Shown: in pieces, positions 1-7,708 of the stretch
How the letters are laid out: each line of letters opens with the position of its first letter
How positions within the stretch are numbered: position 1 is the stretch's first letter
From: UBA1723 sp045641065
GTDB taxonomy: Bacteria > Bacteroidota > Bacteroidia > Bacteroidales > Paludibacteraceae
NCBI GenBank assembly: GCA_045641065.1
Contig: JAZUGF010000088.1
Coordinates: 1 to 24,677, forward strand
Direction of reading: 5' to 3'
Length of the DNA stretch: 24,677 bases
The notes under the pieces: model-generated
Told to the model about the DNA's origin: nothing
The model's database searches: none
The model's input: only the letters and a program-made list of their open reading frames with translations
Program-made: the position numbers and the translations under genes

Positions 1-37
1 GTTTTGATACACCCTCTTAATTTTTATAACATTACTT

Positions 38-805
38 CTATCTTCTCTCAATCTCCTCAAAAGTCTGAGCAACCAAATAAAGATGACCTTGATTTTGCAA
101 TGACAACTCAATTGCCTTATTCACTGCCGATTCAGCTCTACCATATAGAGCGACGGTGCCCTCCTCACGAACGTAATAATCCCAAGCAGAATCTCCACTA
201 CCCATTACGGCCTTATTAGAAATAATCTGGAAGCCTTCCTTCTGACAGTAGAATGGAGAATGTCCATCGTTGAAATTATCGTTGAAGAAAATAATCTTAC
301 CGTCGCGAACTACACAATATCTCTTCAAAACTGATAGTACATACGCATCTTTGAATGATGAGTTAGGATCTACCCTATCATATTCATCGTATGAACATAG
401 ATAAGAGAATGATTGCGAAGCAAAGAAATAATTTCTGTCAGACATCTCAAATAAATCAGTTTTTGACGATGGATAGTTATAGCAAGTCAATCCAGCAAAG
501 TTTGTCTTAGAATCAGCTGATGCCATCTCACTTGTCACTCTGCTTGTGAAACGAGATGAATCATCTTTCTTCAAAACAACATCCTTGTTATCTTCATTAA
601 CAGGTCTATCCTGATTCTTACCACTTGTATTCTTGATGATTTCGTTAATCAAAGAGTTAAGTGCACCAATACTACTATCCGCCAAATTCTTGAACGACAT
701 CAAATTGCCGACGTTAGCTAAAATTTTATTTAACAACTCTGGATTCTTGTTATCCAACTCTTCAAACAACTTTCTGTTGTCTGCATGTAGTTCCTCGTTA
801 TTCAT
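38..805 (-). CDS. Hypothetical protein, 255 aa, family not recognised
   Basis: I do not recognise this protein. The N-terminal third (about residues 1-62) is acidic and Leu/Asn-rich with helical character. Residues about 62-85 are a polar, Lys/Asp-rich linker. The C-terminal two thirds are rich in Tyr, Phe, Ser and Asp with scattered Cys, and look like a compact globular domain. There is no signal peptide or membrane segment, so it is probably cytoplasmic. The ATG at 805 is supported by a promoter-like element on the same strand (TATATTTA at 833-840, with TTTG 18 bp upstream), giving a short leader. It is transcribed divergently from the glycosyltransferase at 956, and nothing in the context assigns a role. 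The ORF is intact and the stop lies inside the window. Confidence 0.75.
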   Translation of the reverse strand: MNNEELHADNRKLFEELDNKNPELLNKILANVGNLMSFKNLADSSIGALNSLINEIIKNTSGKNQDRPVNEDNKDVVLKKDDSSRFTSRVTSEMASADSKTNFAGLTCYNYPSSKTDLFEMSDRNYFFASQSFSYLCSYDEYDRVDPNSSFKDAYVLSVLKRYCVVRDGKIIFFNDNFNDGHSPFYCQKEGFQIISNKAVMGSGDSAWDYYVREEGTVALYGRAESAVNKAIELSLQNQGHLYLVAQTFEEIERR

Positions 806-832
806 ATCCTTTAGTTTTTAGTTATTGTGATG

Positions 833-862
833 TAAATATACAACTTAATTGATTCATTCAAA
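833..862 (-). promoter_or_regulatory. Promoter of the 255-aa hypothetical gene
   Basis: Read on the minus strand, TTTG (859-862) is followed after 18 bp by TATATTTA (833-840). This is the Bacteroidota -33/-7 pattern TTTG / TAnnTTTG with a final A in place of G. It lies about 28 bp before the ATG at 805. Confidence 0.5.
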
Positions 863-915
863 CATCTCAAGTCGTTTTTAACCTTTATTAAAGATTTAGT
901 CATTTTATTTTTTAT

Positions 916-923
916 TAACTTTG
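916..923 (+). promoter_or_regulatory. -7 promoter box (TAACTTTG) for the glycosyltransferase gene
   Basis: TAACTTTG is an exact TAnnTTTG match 32 bp before the ATG at 956. The -33 region is poor. Together with the minus-strand promoter at 833-862 it makes the 806-955 gap a divergent control region. Confidence 0.65.
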
Positions 924-955
924 CATAAATTTAAAGTGATATATTAAAATTAAGA

Positions 956-2509
956 ATGGGAAGCCTAAAATACACAATATTCACTCCGTTTAAAACGATG
1001 TGTTTTATACCAGATCACTATTCTGTAGTTTTGGACAATGCGGAGGATTTGGCAGAACAAGGCAATCAAGTTGATATCGTTTACTGCGACGGTAAGGGAA
1101 TCCAGAATTGTATCTACAATTGCTACGGTGACAAAAAAGTTTGTAAAGCTTGTGTAAGATACCAACGTTATTTTCACAAGCATATCACTCATAAAGACAA
1201 TATCACTACAAAACCTATTTCTCAGTTTCTAAAACCTGACATGGCAAATTTTGAGGAATTTGCTAAGGGATTAAAATATGAGACTATAGAAGAAATCAAA
1301 GACATCACATATAAGGGTGCTCATATTGGTTTGGCTGCAGTGTCATCATATTTGACATTAAGCAGAAACCTTGATCCACTTATTGATAACGAATTCAAGG
1401 ATTTCATGAACAGATACCTTTTCATGAGTGCTAGAACAACAGACTTGGTAGAAGAAGCTATCAATCAGTTGCATCCAGATTCAGTATCATGCTTTAATGG
1501 TAGATTGATATGCAATCGTCCGATTGTTGACCTATGCATCAATAAAGGTGTGCCTTTCCAAACTTATGAGGTTGGTTATAATGAAGAAAACAGAATCACT
1601 AAAAAGATTTTCAAAAATAATTTGCCTCATGATCTAGACATCAATACCCAAATGATTAACGATTTGTGGGAATCCGAAGGTAAGAGTAAAGAGGAAAGAA
1701 TAGCTATAGCAAAGAAATTCTTTGAAAAGCGTAGAAATGCAATCGTCAGCGGAGATAGAACAGCATATACGAAAAATCAAAGTATAGGATTGCTTCCAGA
1801 AGATTGGGATAACACAAAGATGAACATCTCAGTTTTCAACAGTTCTGAAGATGAGTTTGCTTCACTAGGAGAAAAATTCGCTCAATTATGCTTGTTCCCT
1901 AATCAGATAACTGGAATCAAATACATTTTTGAGAGATACAAAGACAATGAGGATATTCATTTTTATTTAAGAGTTCACCCGAACTTGACTAAAGTGAAAT
2001 ACAAATATCACAAAGATCTTTACGAATTGAATCACTATAAGAATGTAACTATCATTCCTGCAGATTCAAAAATCAGTACATATACATTGGTAGACAATTC
2101 TGACAAAGTGATTGTGTTTGGATCTTCTGTCGGATTTGAGGCGGCATACGCTAACAAACCTGTCATTCTTTTAGGTTGTACAATGTATCGTAATTTAGGA
2201 ATTTGTCATATTGCAAATACGACAGACGAATTAGACAAATATATACTTGACAAGGATCTAAAGGCATTGGATAATACCGGTGCTTTGAAATTTGCTTATT
2301 ATATTGTCAATTCAGAATTTCCACTTCCTAAGTATTTCGCTGACCATAAAAAAACTACTAAGCAAATTCTTGGTAATAAATTCATACTTACAAGAAGTGT
2401 GATTTCAAATTCGTCGTTGTCACCATACTTCAGTTACTTCTATCAAATTCTTGGAAAATTCTTATGGTCTAAATCGAATCATAGTTTTCCAACTAAGGAA
2501 AGAGAATAA
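956..2509 (+). CDS. GT-B-like polysaccharide biosynthesis glycosyltransferase (capsule/CDP-glycerol-transferase type)
   Basis: A 517-aa cytoplasmic protein that resembles surface-polysaccharide transferases with a GT-B fold. The N-terminal part opens with a Rossmann-like segment (FTPFKTMCFIPDHYSVVLD) and then a cysteine cluster at C44, C52, C56, C63 and C66 (NCIYNC, KVCKAC). Cys clusters of this kind occur near the N-terminus of a group of O-antigen/capsule glycosyltransferases. The C-terminal half (about residues 330-430) holds the hallmark SDKVIVFGSSVGFEAAYANK followed by PVILLG, the loop that in capsule-export and CDP-glycerol transferase families contacts the nucleotide donor. It stands alone between its own promoter and terminator. 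Donor and acceptor cannot be told from the sequence. The broad class is fairly safe, the exact family is not. Confidence 0.65.
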   Translation: MGSLKYTIFTPFKTMCFIPDHYSVVLDNAEDLAEQGNQVDIVYCDGKGIQNCIYNCYGDKKVCKACVRYQRYFHKHITHKDNITTKPISQFLKPDMANFEEFAKGLKYETIEEIKDITYKGAHIGLAAVSSYLTLSRNLDPLIDNEFKDFMNRYLFMSARTTDLVEEAINQLHPDSVSCFNGRLICNRPIVDLCINKGVPFQTYEVGYNEENRITKKIFKNNLPHDLDINTQMINDLWESEGKSKEERIAIAKKFFEKRRNAIVSGDRTAYTKNQSIGLLPEDWDNTKMNISVFNSSEDEFASLGEKFAQLCLFPNQITGIKYIFERYKDNEDIHFYLRVHPNLTKVKYKYHKDLYELNHYKNVTIIPADSKISTYTLVDNSDKVIVFGSSVGFEAAYANKPVILLGCTMYRNLGICHIANTTDELDKYILDKDLKALDNTGALKFAYYIVNSEFPLPKYFADHKKTTKQILGNKFILTRSVISNSSLSPYFSYFYQILGKFLWSKSNHSFPTKERE

Positions 2510-2526
2510 AGATAATTATAAAATAA

Positions 2527-2563
2527 ATGAGGGTGTGCCTAGCAAGACATACCCTCATTTTGG
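2527..2563 (+). terminator. Rho-independent terminator after the glycosyltransferase gene
   Basis: ATGAGGGTGTG (2527-2537) pairs with CATACCCTCAT (2548-2558), an 11-bp stem with one G-U pair and a 10-nt loop, followed by a short T run. It begins 18 bp after the stop codon. Confidence 0.75.
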
Positions 2564-2674
2564 ACAACTGCTATATAATCACCTTTTTTATATATACACT
2601 CTATTCTTAGTTTCATTCAAAGTCAACAAAAACAGATAACTTTCTTTTTATTATAAGTGGTTGTACATATTAAC

Positions 2675-2710
2675 AAAAAAGAGGCGAACCATTTTTCAAT
2701 GATTCGTCTC
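2675..2710 (-). terminator. Rho-independent terminator of ileS
   Basis: On the minus strand a 13-bp stem (2681-2710, one mismatch and one wobble, 4-nt loop) is followed by six T (2675-2680). It lies 25 bp past the ileS stop codon. Confidence 0.8.
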
Positions 2711-2734
2711 AAAATATTGTAAGTAAAAAAAGAC

Positions 2735-5700
2735 TTACGCCTTAACTACCTTGACATTAACCTTGTAATCGTCGAAGTCAAGTTCAGTTGCACCACTGAT
2801 TGAATCAACAAGTTTAACCTCGTTAGCCAATACCTGTGAAGCGATATACTGTGCGAAGTGCTCAACAGCTACGTTAACCTCTGCCTTCTTCTCAATCTCA
2901 ACAAGAATCTTATCTGTAATCTCGAATCCTGAAGACTTACGGATGTTCTGAATTCTGTTGACGAACTCACGAGCGATACCCTCTTCCTTCAACTCATCTG
3001 TGATTGTAACGTCAAGCGCGATTGTGATCTGGCCGTTGTTTGCAACCAACCATCCTGGGATATCCTCAGATAGAATCTCAACGTCGCTCTTCTCAACCAA
3101 TACTGAAGCTCCAGCAACATCAAGTGAATACTGTCCGTTCTTCTCAAGTTCACCAATCTGCTCCTGAGTGAACTCAGTCAACATCTGAGCTACAGTCTTC
3201 ATGTTCTTACCACACTTAGGTCCAAGTTTCTTGAAGTCTGGCTTGATTCTCTTAACAAGGATTCCTGAAGCATCTGTTACGAAGTTGATTGCCTTAACGT
3301 TAACCTCGTTCATAATCAAATCCTTAACAGCCTCGATATTCTCCTGCTCGTTTGCAGCAAGGATAGGAACCATGATCTGTGTAAGTGGCTGACGTACCTT
3401 GATATTCTCCTTCTTACGAAGTGCAAGAGTCATTGAAGAGATATCCTGAGCAAGCTGCATTCTCTCCTCAAGTGTCTTGTTGATCAACTTATCATCTGCA
3501 GTTGGGAACTTAGCCAAGTGAACGCTTTCGCACTTGTCCTTACCTGTTGCAGCGTTAAGATCAAGGAATACACGGTCTGCGTAGAATGGAGAAATTGGAG
3601 CCATCAATCTTGACACTGTCTCAAGACATGTGTAAAGTGTCTGGTAAGCAGAAAGCTTATCCTTAGTCATCTCTCCACCCCAGAATCTCTTACGGCAAAG
3701 ACGAACATACCAGTTAGACAAGTTATCGCAAACGAATGTAGAGATTGCACGACCTGCCTTAGTTGGCTCGTAGTCTGAATATGCAGCGTCTACATCCTTG
3801 ATCAATGTATTCAAAAGTGAAATGATCCAACGGTCGATCTCCTGACGCTCGTTCATTGGAACCTCTGCCTGAGAGTAATCAAAACCGTCTACATTTGCGT
3901 ATAGAGCAAAGAATGAGTATGTGTTGTAAAGTGTACCGAAGAATTTTCTTCTTACCTCGTCAACACCCTCCTCGTCGAATCTTAGGTTATCCCAAGGCGA
4001 CGCGTTTGTGATCATATACCAACGTAGTGGATCTGAACCGTATTTCTCGATAGCACCGAATGGATCAACAGCGTTACCAAGACGCTTAGACATCTTGTTT
4101 CCGTTCTTATCCAATACAAGTCCGTTAGAGATAACTGCCTTAAATGCTACGCTATCCTTAACCATTGTTGAGATTGCGTGAAGTGTGAAGAACCAACCAC
4201 GAGTCTGGTCAACTCCCTCAGCGATGAAGTTAGCTGGATAGAATTCACCGTTGTCTACAACATCCTTATTCTCAAATGGATAGTGCATCTGAGCGAATGG
4301 CATAGCACCTGAATCAAACCATACGTCGATTAGGTCAGTCTCTCTCTTCATTGGCTTACCGCTCTCGCTGACAAGGATAATATTGTCAACATATGGACGG
4401 TGAAGATCAATATTCTTAGGATCGTAGTTCTCTTTTGAGTAATCACCTACCTTGAAGTTTGGCCAAGGGTTAGACTTCATGAATCCAGCCTTAACTGACT
4501 TCTCAATCTCAGCCATCAACTCCTCAAGTGAACCAACACACTTCTCCTCAGCACCGTCTTCTGTTCTCCAGATTGGAAGTGGAGTACCCCAATATCTTGA
4601 ACGAGATAGGTTCCAGTCGTTCAAATTCTCAAGCCACTTACCAAAACGACCTGTACCAGTTGACTCTGGCTTCCAAAGGATAGTCTTGTTTAGCTCGATC
4701 ATTCTCTCTCTTGCTGCAGTCGACTTGATGAACCAGCTATCAAGTGGATAGTAAAGCACTGGTTTGTCAGTTCTCCAACAGTGAGGATAGTTGTGGACGT
4801 GCTTCTCGATCTTGAATGCCTTGTTTGTAGCCTTCATAAGCATACAAATAGCGACGTCGAGGCTCTCATCCTTATCTGTCAAGTTCTTGTCGTAAGCGTT
4901 CTTTACGAAACGGCCTTCGAACTGCTTGTACTCGTCAATATTAATATGTGTCTTAACGTACTCATCGTCAAGGTCAGCAAGCAAGTAGAACTTACCTGTC
5001 AAGTCGACAGATGGACGAAGATTTCCATTCTTGTCTAGCAACTGTAGTGGTGGAATACCTGCAGCCTTAGCCACCTTAGCATCGTCAGCACCGAATGTAG
5101 GAGCGATATGTACGATACCAGTACCGTCTTCAGTTGTAACATAATCACCAGGGATTACACGGAATGCCTGGTCAGCGTTCTCTGGAGTGATCCAAGCAAG
5201 AAGCTGCTCATACTTCATACCTACAAGATCAGTACCCTTATATTCAGCGACCACCTTGAATGGAACAAGTTTATCACCAGCCTTATAATCCTCAAATGCT
5301 ACCTCAGCAGCCTTTGGATTGAAGTGTGCGTTAAGCAAAGCCTTAGCACAAACGTAAGTTGCAGGCTCACCTGTGTAAGGGTTGAAACTCTGTACTGCAA
5401 CATACTCGATCTTTGGACCAACACAAAGTGCAGTATTAGAAGAAAGAGTCCAAGGAGTAGTTGTCCAAGCCAAGAAGTATGGAGTACCATGCTGAGTCAT
5501 CTCTGGTTTAGGATCAAGCATCTTAAACTGAGCAACGACTGTAGTATCCTTCACGTCGCGGTAGCAACCAGGCTGATTCAACTCGTGAGATGAAAGTCCA
5601 GTACCTGCTGCTGGTGAGTATGGCTGGATTGTGTATCCCTTGTAAAGATAACCCTTCTTGTAAAGGTCCTTCAAAAGATACCAAAGAGTCTCAATATACT

Positions 5701-6166
5701 TGTTGTCGTAAGTGATGTATGGATTCTCAAGATCCACCCAGTAACCCATCTTGTGAGTTAGGTCAGTCCACTCCTTAGTGAACTTCATCACATTTGTACG
5801 GCAAGCGTTGTTGTAATCATCTACTGAGATCTTCTTACCAATATCCTCCTTAGTGATTCCAAGTTCCTTCTCAACACCAAGCTCTACAGGAAGTCCGTGA
5901 GTATCCCATCCAGCTTTACGCTTAACATGGAATCCCTTCATAGTCTTGTATCTGCAGAAAATATCCTTGATTGAACGAGCCATTACGTGGTGAATACCTG
6001 GCATACCGTTTGCTGAAGGTGGACCTTCAAAGAACACGAAAGTTGGATTGCCCTCTCTCTCAGAGATACTCTTATGGAAAAGGTCTTTAGCATCCCAATC
6101 CTTTAGCACCTCTTTGTTTACATCTGAGAGGTTAAAATTCGAATACTCAGTAAATTTCTTACCCAT
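2735..6166 (-). CDS. ileS: Isoleucyl-tRNA synthetase
   Basis: A class Ia aminoacyl-tRNA synthetase of 1143 aa that charges tRNA-Ile with isoleucine in the cytoplasm. The HIGH-type signature is SANGMPGIHH (residues 51-60) and the KMSKS-type signature is KMSKR (691-695). The region between them, including GWDTHGLPVE and FGADDAKVAKAAG, is the Rossmann domain with its inserted editing domain. The C-terminal part is the anticodon-binding region, of the long form usual in Bacteroidota. The reading frame is open for 44 more codons upstream, but the promoter box at 6227-6234 lies inside that extension. MGKKFTEYS at 6166 is therefore taken as the start. It has its own promoter and terminator and appears monocistronic. 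Confidence 0.97.
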   Translation of the reverse strand: MGKKFTEYSNFNLSDVNKEVLKDWDAKDLFHKSISEREGNPTFVFFEGPPSANGMPGIHHVMARSIKDIFCRYKTMKGFHVKRKAGWDTHGLPVELGVEKELGITKEDIGKKISVDDYNNACRTNVMKFTKEWTDLTHKMGYWVDLENPYITYDNKYIETLWYLLKDLYKKGYLYKGYTIQPYSPAAGTGLSSHELNQPGCYRDVKDTTVVAQFKMLDPKPEMTQHGTPYFLAWTTTPWTLSSNTALCVGPKIEYVAVQSFNPYTGEPATYVCAKALLNAHFNPKAAEVAFEDYKAGDKLVPFKVVAEYKGTDLVGMKYEQLLAWITPENADQAFRVIPGDYVTTEDGTGIVHIAPTFGADDAKVAKAAGIPPLQLLDKNGNLRPSVDLTGKFYLLADLDDEYVKTHINIDEYKQFEGRFVKNAYDKNLTDKDESLDVAICMLMKATNKAFKIEKHVHNYPHCWRTDKPVLYYPLDSWFIKSTAARERMIELNKTILWKPESTGTGRFGKWLENLNDWNLSRSRYWGTPLPIWRTEDGAEEKCVGSLEELMAEIEKSVKAGFMKSNPWPNFKVGDYSKENYDPKNIDLHRPYVDNIILVSESGKPMKRETDLIDVWFDSGAMPFAQMHYPFENKDVVDNGEFYPANFIAEGVDQTRGWFFTLHAISTMVKDSVAFKAVISNGLVLDKNGNKMSKRLGNAVDPFGAIEKYGSDPLRWYMITNASPWDNLRFDEEGVDEVRRKFFGTLYNTYSFFALYANVDGFDYSQAEVPMNERQEIDRWIISLLNTLIKDVDAAYSDYEPTKAGRAISTFVCDNLSNWYVRLCRKRFWGGEMTKDKLSAYQTLYTCLETVSRLMAPISPFYADRVFLDLNAATGKDKCESVHLAKFPTADDKLINKTLEERMQLAQDISSMTLALRKKENIKVRQPLTQIMVPILAANEQENIEAVKDLIMNEVNVKAINFVTDASGILVKRIKPDFKKLGPKCGKNMKTVAQMLTEFTQEQIGELEKNGQYSLDVAGASVLVEKSDVEILSEDIPGWLVANNGQITIALDVTITDELKEEGIAREFVNRIQNIRKSSGFEITDKILVEIEKKAEVNVAVEHFAQYIASQVLANEVKLVDSISGATELDFDDYKVNVKVVKA

Positions 6167-6226
6167 TATTATTAGATATTTCTTATTTTCATGAAAATTT
6201 TGCCCAAGTCTACAAAATGAGCAACG

Positions 6227-6234
6227 CAAAATTA
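6227..6234 (-). promoter_or_regulatory. -7 promoter box (TAATTTTG) of ileS
   Basis: On the minus strand TAATTTTG is an exact TAnnTTTG box, giving a leader of roughly 50-55 nt to the ATG at 6166. Its position inside the open N-terminal extension excludes the upstream ATG at 6298. Confidence 0.7.
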
Positions 6235-6287
6235 CAAAAAAAATGTATTGTAGAGCATTATTATTCGCTAAAAAGTAAATAAAGTCG

Positions 6288-6295
6288 TATCTTCG
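6288..6295 (+). promoter_or_regulatory. Possible -7 box (TATCTTCG) for the trmD transcription unit
   Basis: TATCTTCG differs from TAnnTTTG at one base and is the only candidate on the plus strand between ileS and trmD. If used, the trmD leader would be about 180 nt and would include the palindromic repeat at 6350-6411. The 6167-6482 gap otherwise holds only the ileS promoter and that repeat. Confidence 0.4.
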
Positions 6296-6349
6296 CATTA
6301 AATTTAATGTCCAAAATTATGGCTCATAATTGATATAGTGTCAAAATTC

Positions 6350-6411
6350 GAGGATTGTTAAGGGCGGAACGCCCTACCCCCCTCAGCCTTGGCGAGTCCG
6401 AAGGACGAGCC
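6350..6411 (+). repeat. Composite palindromic repeat, family A, copy 1
   Basis: Two hairpins in a row: AGGGCG-GAA-CGCCCT (6361-6375) and GTCC-GAA-GGAC (6396-6406) set inside GGCGAG...CGAGCC. The left end (6350-6366) recurs exactly, inverted, at 22291-22307. The right end (GGACGAGCCAAAAT) resembles the right ends of the other three copies. It is non-coding and lies between ileS and trmD. Confidence 0.75.
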
Positions 6412-6482
6412 AAAATGAATAATAAGATCGGGGAATAAAGAATTTTTAATGAGTTATTAGGTAGGACCAAAATCAAACTTAA

Positions 6483-7160
6483 ATGAGAATAGATATTTTA
6501 TCCTGCGTTCCTGAGCTTCTTGAAAGCCCGCTACAGCATTCAATCATAAAGAGAGCAAGAGAAAAGGGTTTGGTGGATATCCAAATCCACAATATCCGCG
6601 ACTACACGCTTAACAAGCATTTGAAGGTCGACGACGAGGCTTACGGCTACTCAGCTGGAATGGTGATGCAGATTGAGCCTATCGACAGACTTATCACGCA
6701 TCTTAAGGAGCAGAGAGAATATGACGAGGTGATCTATACAAGCCCCGACGGTGAGACTTTCAACCAAAAGATCGCCAACGAAATGTCTCTCTACAACAAT
6801 ATCATCATCCTTTGCGGCCATTACAAAGGAATCGACCACCGTATACGTGAGCATCTGATCACTCGTGAGATCTCAGTCGGAGATTTCGTGTTGACTGGAG
6901 GTGAACTTGCGTCGCTAATCATGACAGATGCTGTTGTCCGTTTGTTGCCAGGAGCGATGAGTGATTTGGAGAGTGCGTTGACAGACTGTTTCCAGGACGA
7001 TCTATTGGCTCCACCAGTCTACACTCGTCCTGCCGACTACAAAGGATGGAAAGTGCCAGATGTTCTTCTATCTGGTAATGAAAAACTTATCCGTGAGTGG
7101 GAGTACGAGCAGAGTTTGGAGAGAACAAAAAGACTTCGTCCTGATTTGTTAGGGGAATAA
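6483..7160 (+). CDS. trmD: tRNA (guanine-37-N1)-methyltransferase
   Basis: A 225-aa SPOUT-class methyltransferase that puts a methyl group from S-adenosylmethionine on N1 of G37 next to the anticodon, which prevents +1 frameshifting. Family signatures are present in order: DDEAYGYSAGMVMQ (50-63), LCGHYKGIDHR (110-120) and SVGDFVLTGGELA (131-143). The last two form the trefoil knot that binds the cofactor. The C-terminal helical part (DNA segment for PVYTRPADYKGWKVPD and SLERTKRLRPDLL) is typical of the family. Length is normal. It is the first gene of a tight run: the DUF3791 gene starts 8 bp after its stop, so the accessory genes behind it probably share its transcript. Confidence 0.97.
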   Translation: MRIDILSCVPELLESPLQHSIIKRAREKGLVDIQIHNIRDYTLNKHLKVDDEAYGYSAGMVMQIEPIDRLITHLKEQREYDEVIYTSPDGETFNQKIANEMSLYNNIIILCGHYKGIDHRIREHLITREISVGDFVLTGGELASLIMTDAVVRLLPGAMSDLESALTDCFQDDLLAPPVYTRPADYKGWKVPDVLLSGNEKLIREWEYEQSLERTKRLRPDLLGE

Positions 7161-7168
7161 TTTGGATT

Positions 7169-7378
7169 ATGGAATACAATTTGGATTTCATCACATATTG
7201 CGTAGGTAATCTTTCACGACGTCTTGGACTTAGTGCGAGTGATGTATATCAGAGATTAAAATCATCTGGTATACTCTACGACTATATTGTGCCAAGCTAC
7301 GATGTCCTACATACTTTCAGCAAAGAATATTTGATGGAAGATTTAACCGATTTCATGAAGGAGAAAGGAGTATTGTAA
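7169..7378 (+). CDS. DUF3791 domain protein, 69 aa
   Basis: A small soluble protein whose whole length fits DUF3791: an N-terminal helix (DFITYCVGNLSRRLGLSASD), a central helix (VYQRLKSSGILYDYI) and the signature VLHTFSKEYLMEDLTDFM near the C-terminus. The function is not established. In Bacteroidota and Firmicutes, members are often found in clusters with DUF3990 or kinase-like genes, which suggests a partner of a toxin-like protein. Here it sits between trmD and a second DUF3791 relative. No DUF3990 gene is present in the window. Confidence 0.8.
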   Translation: MEYNLDFITYCVGNLSRRLGLSASDVYQRLKSSGILYDYIVPSYDVLHTFSKEYLMEDLTDFMKEKGVL

Positions 7379-7450
7379 TGATTGTATATCATGCATTCGT
7401 AATCAGAAAGTGCTAGATGATTGTATTACATTCAAATACAGTATTGAGCT

Positions 7451-7708
7451 ATGACACAAGTAAAAGATGAAGCCTTTCATGCAATACTTGAAGCTAAATA
7501 TGCTCGTATAATTGCAGAAATCAGTGAGATGCATAATGTGTCGATTGACACTGCACTTGATATTTTTTATAAATCAGAATTACTTCCTTTAATAGAAGAA
7601 GGAGTCGCTGATTTACATTGCAGAAGCGACAAATATTTAGCCGAAGAAATTTGGAGAGAATATCTAGAAATGCAAGAAATTTCGAACAACGAAAATCAAC
7701 CATTATGA
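7451..7708 (+). CDS. DUF3791 family protein, divergent type, 85 aa
   Basis: A second small protein of the DUF3791 type, in the subgroup with the signature DLHCRSDKYLAEEIWREYL. The N-terminal half (ILEAKYARIIAEISEMHNVS followed by IDTALDIFYKSE) matches the usual pattern of this subgroup, a helix and then ALDxFYxSE. It differs clearly from its 69-aa neighbour, so the pair is not a recent duplication. Its TGA (7706-7708) overlaps the ATG of the kinase gene (7705-7707), so the two are probably translationally coupled, which supports a joint function. The 72-bp gap before it shows no promoter box. Confidence 0.75.
   Translation: MTQVKDEAFHAILEAKYARIIAEISEMHNVSIDTALDIFYKSELLPLIEEGVADLHCRSDKYLAEEIWREYLEMQEISNNENQPL

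Noticed and set aside
5108..5593. 161-codon ORF on the plus strand
   Set aside because: It lies wholly antisense to ileS, whose motifs and length are unambiguous. The predicted product shows no recognisable family and there is no promoter.
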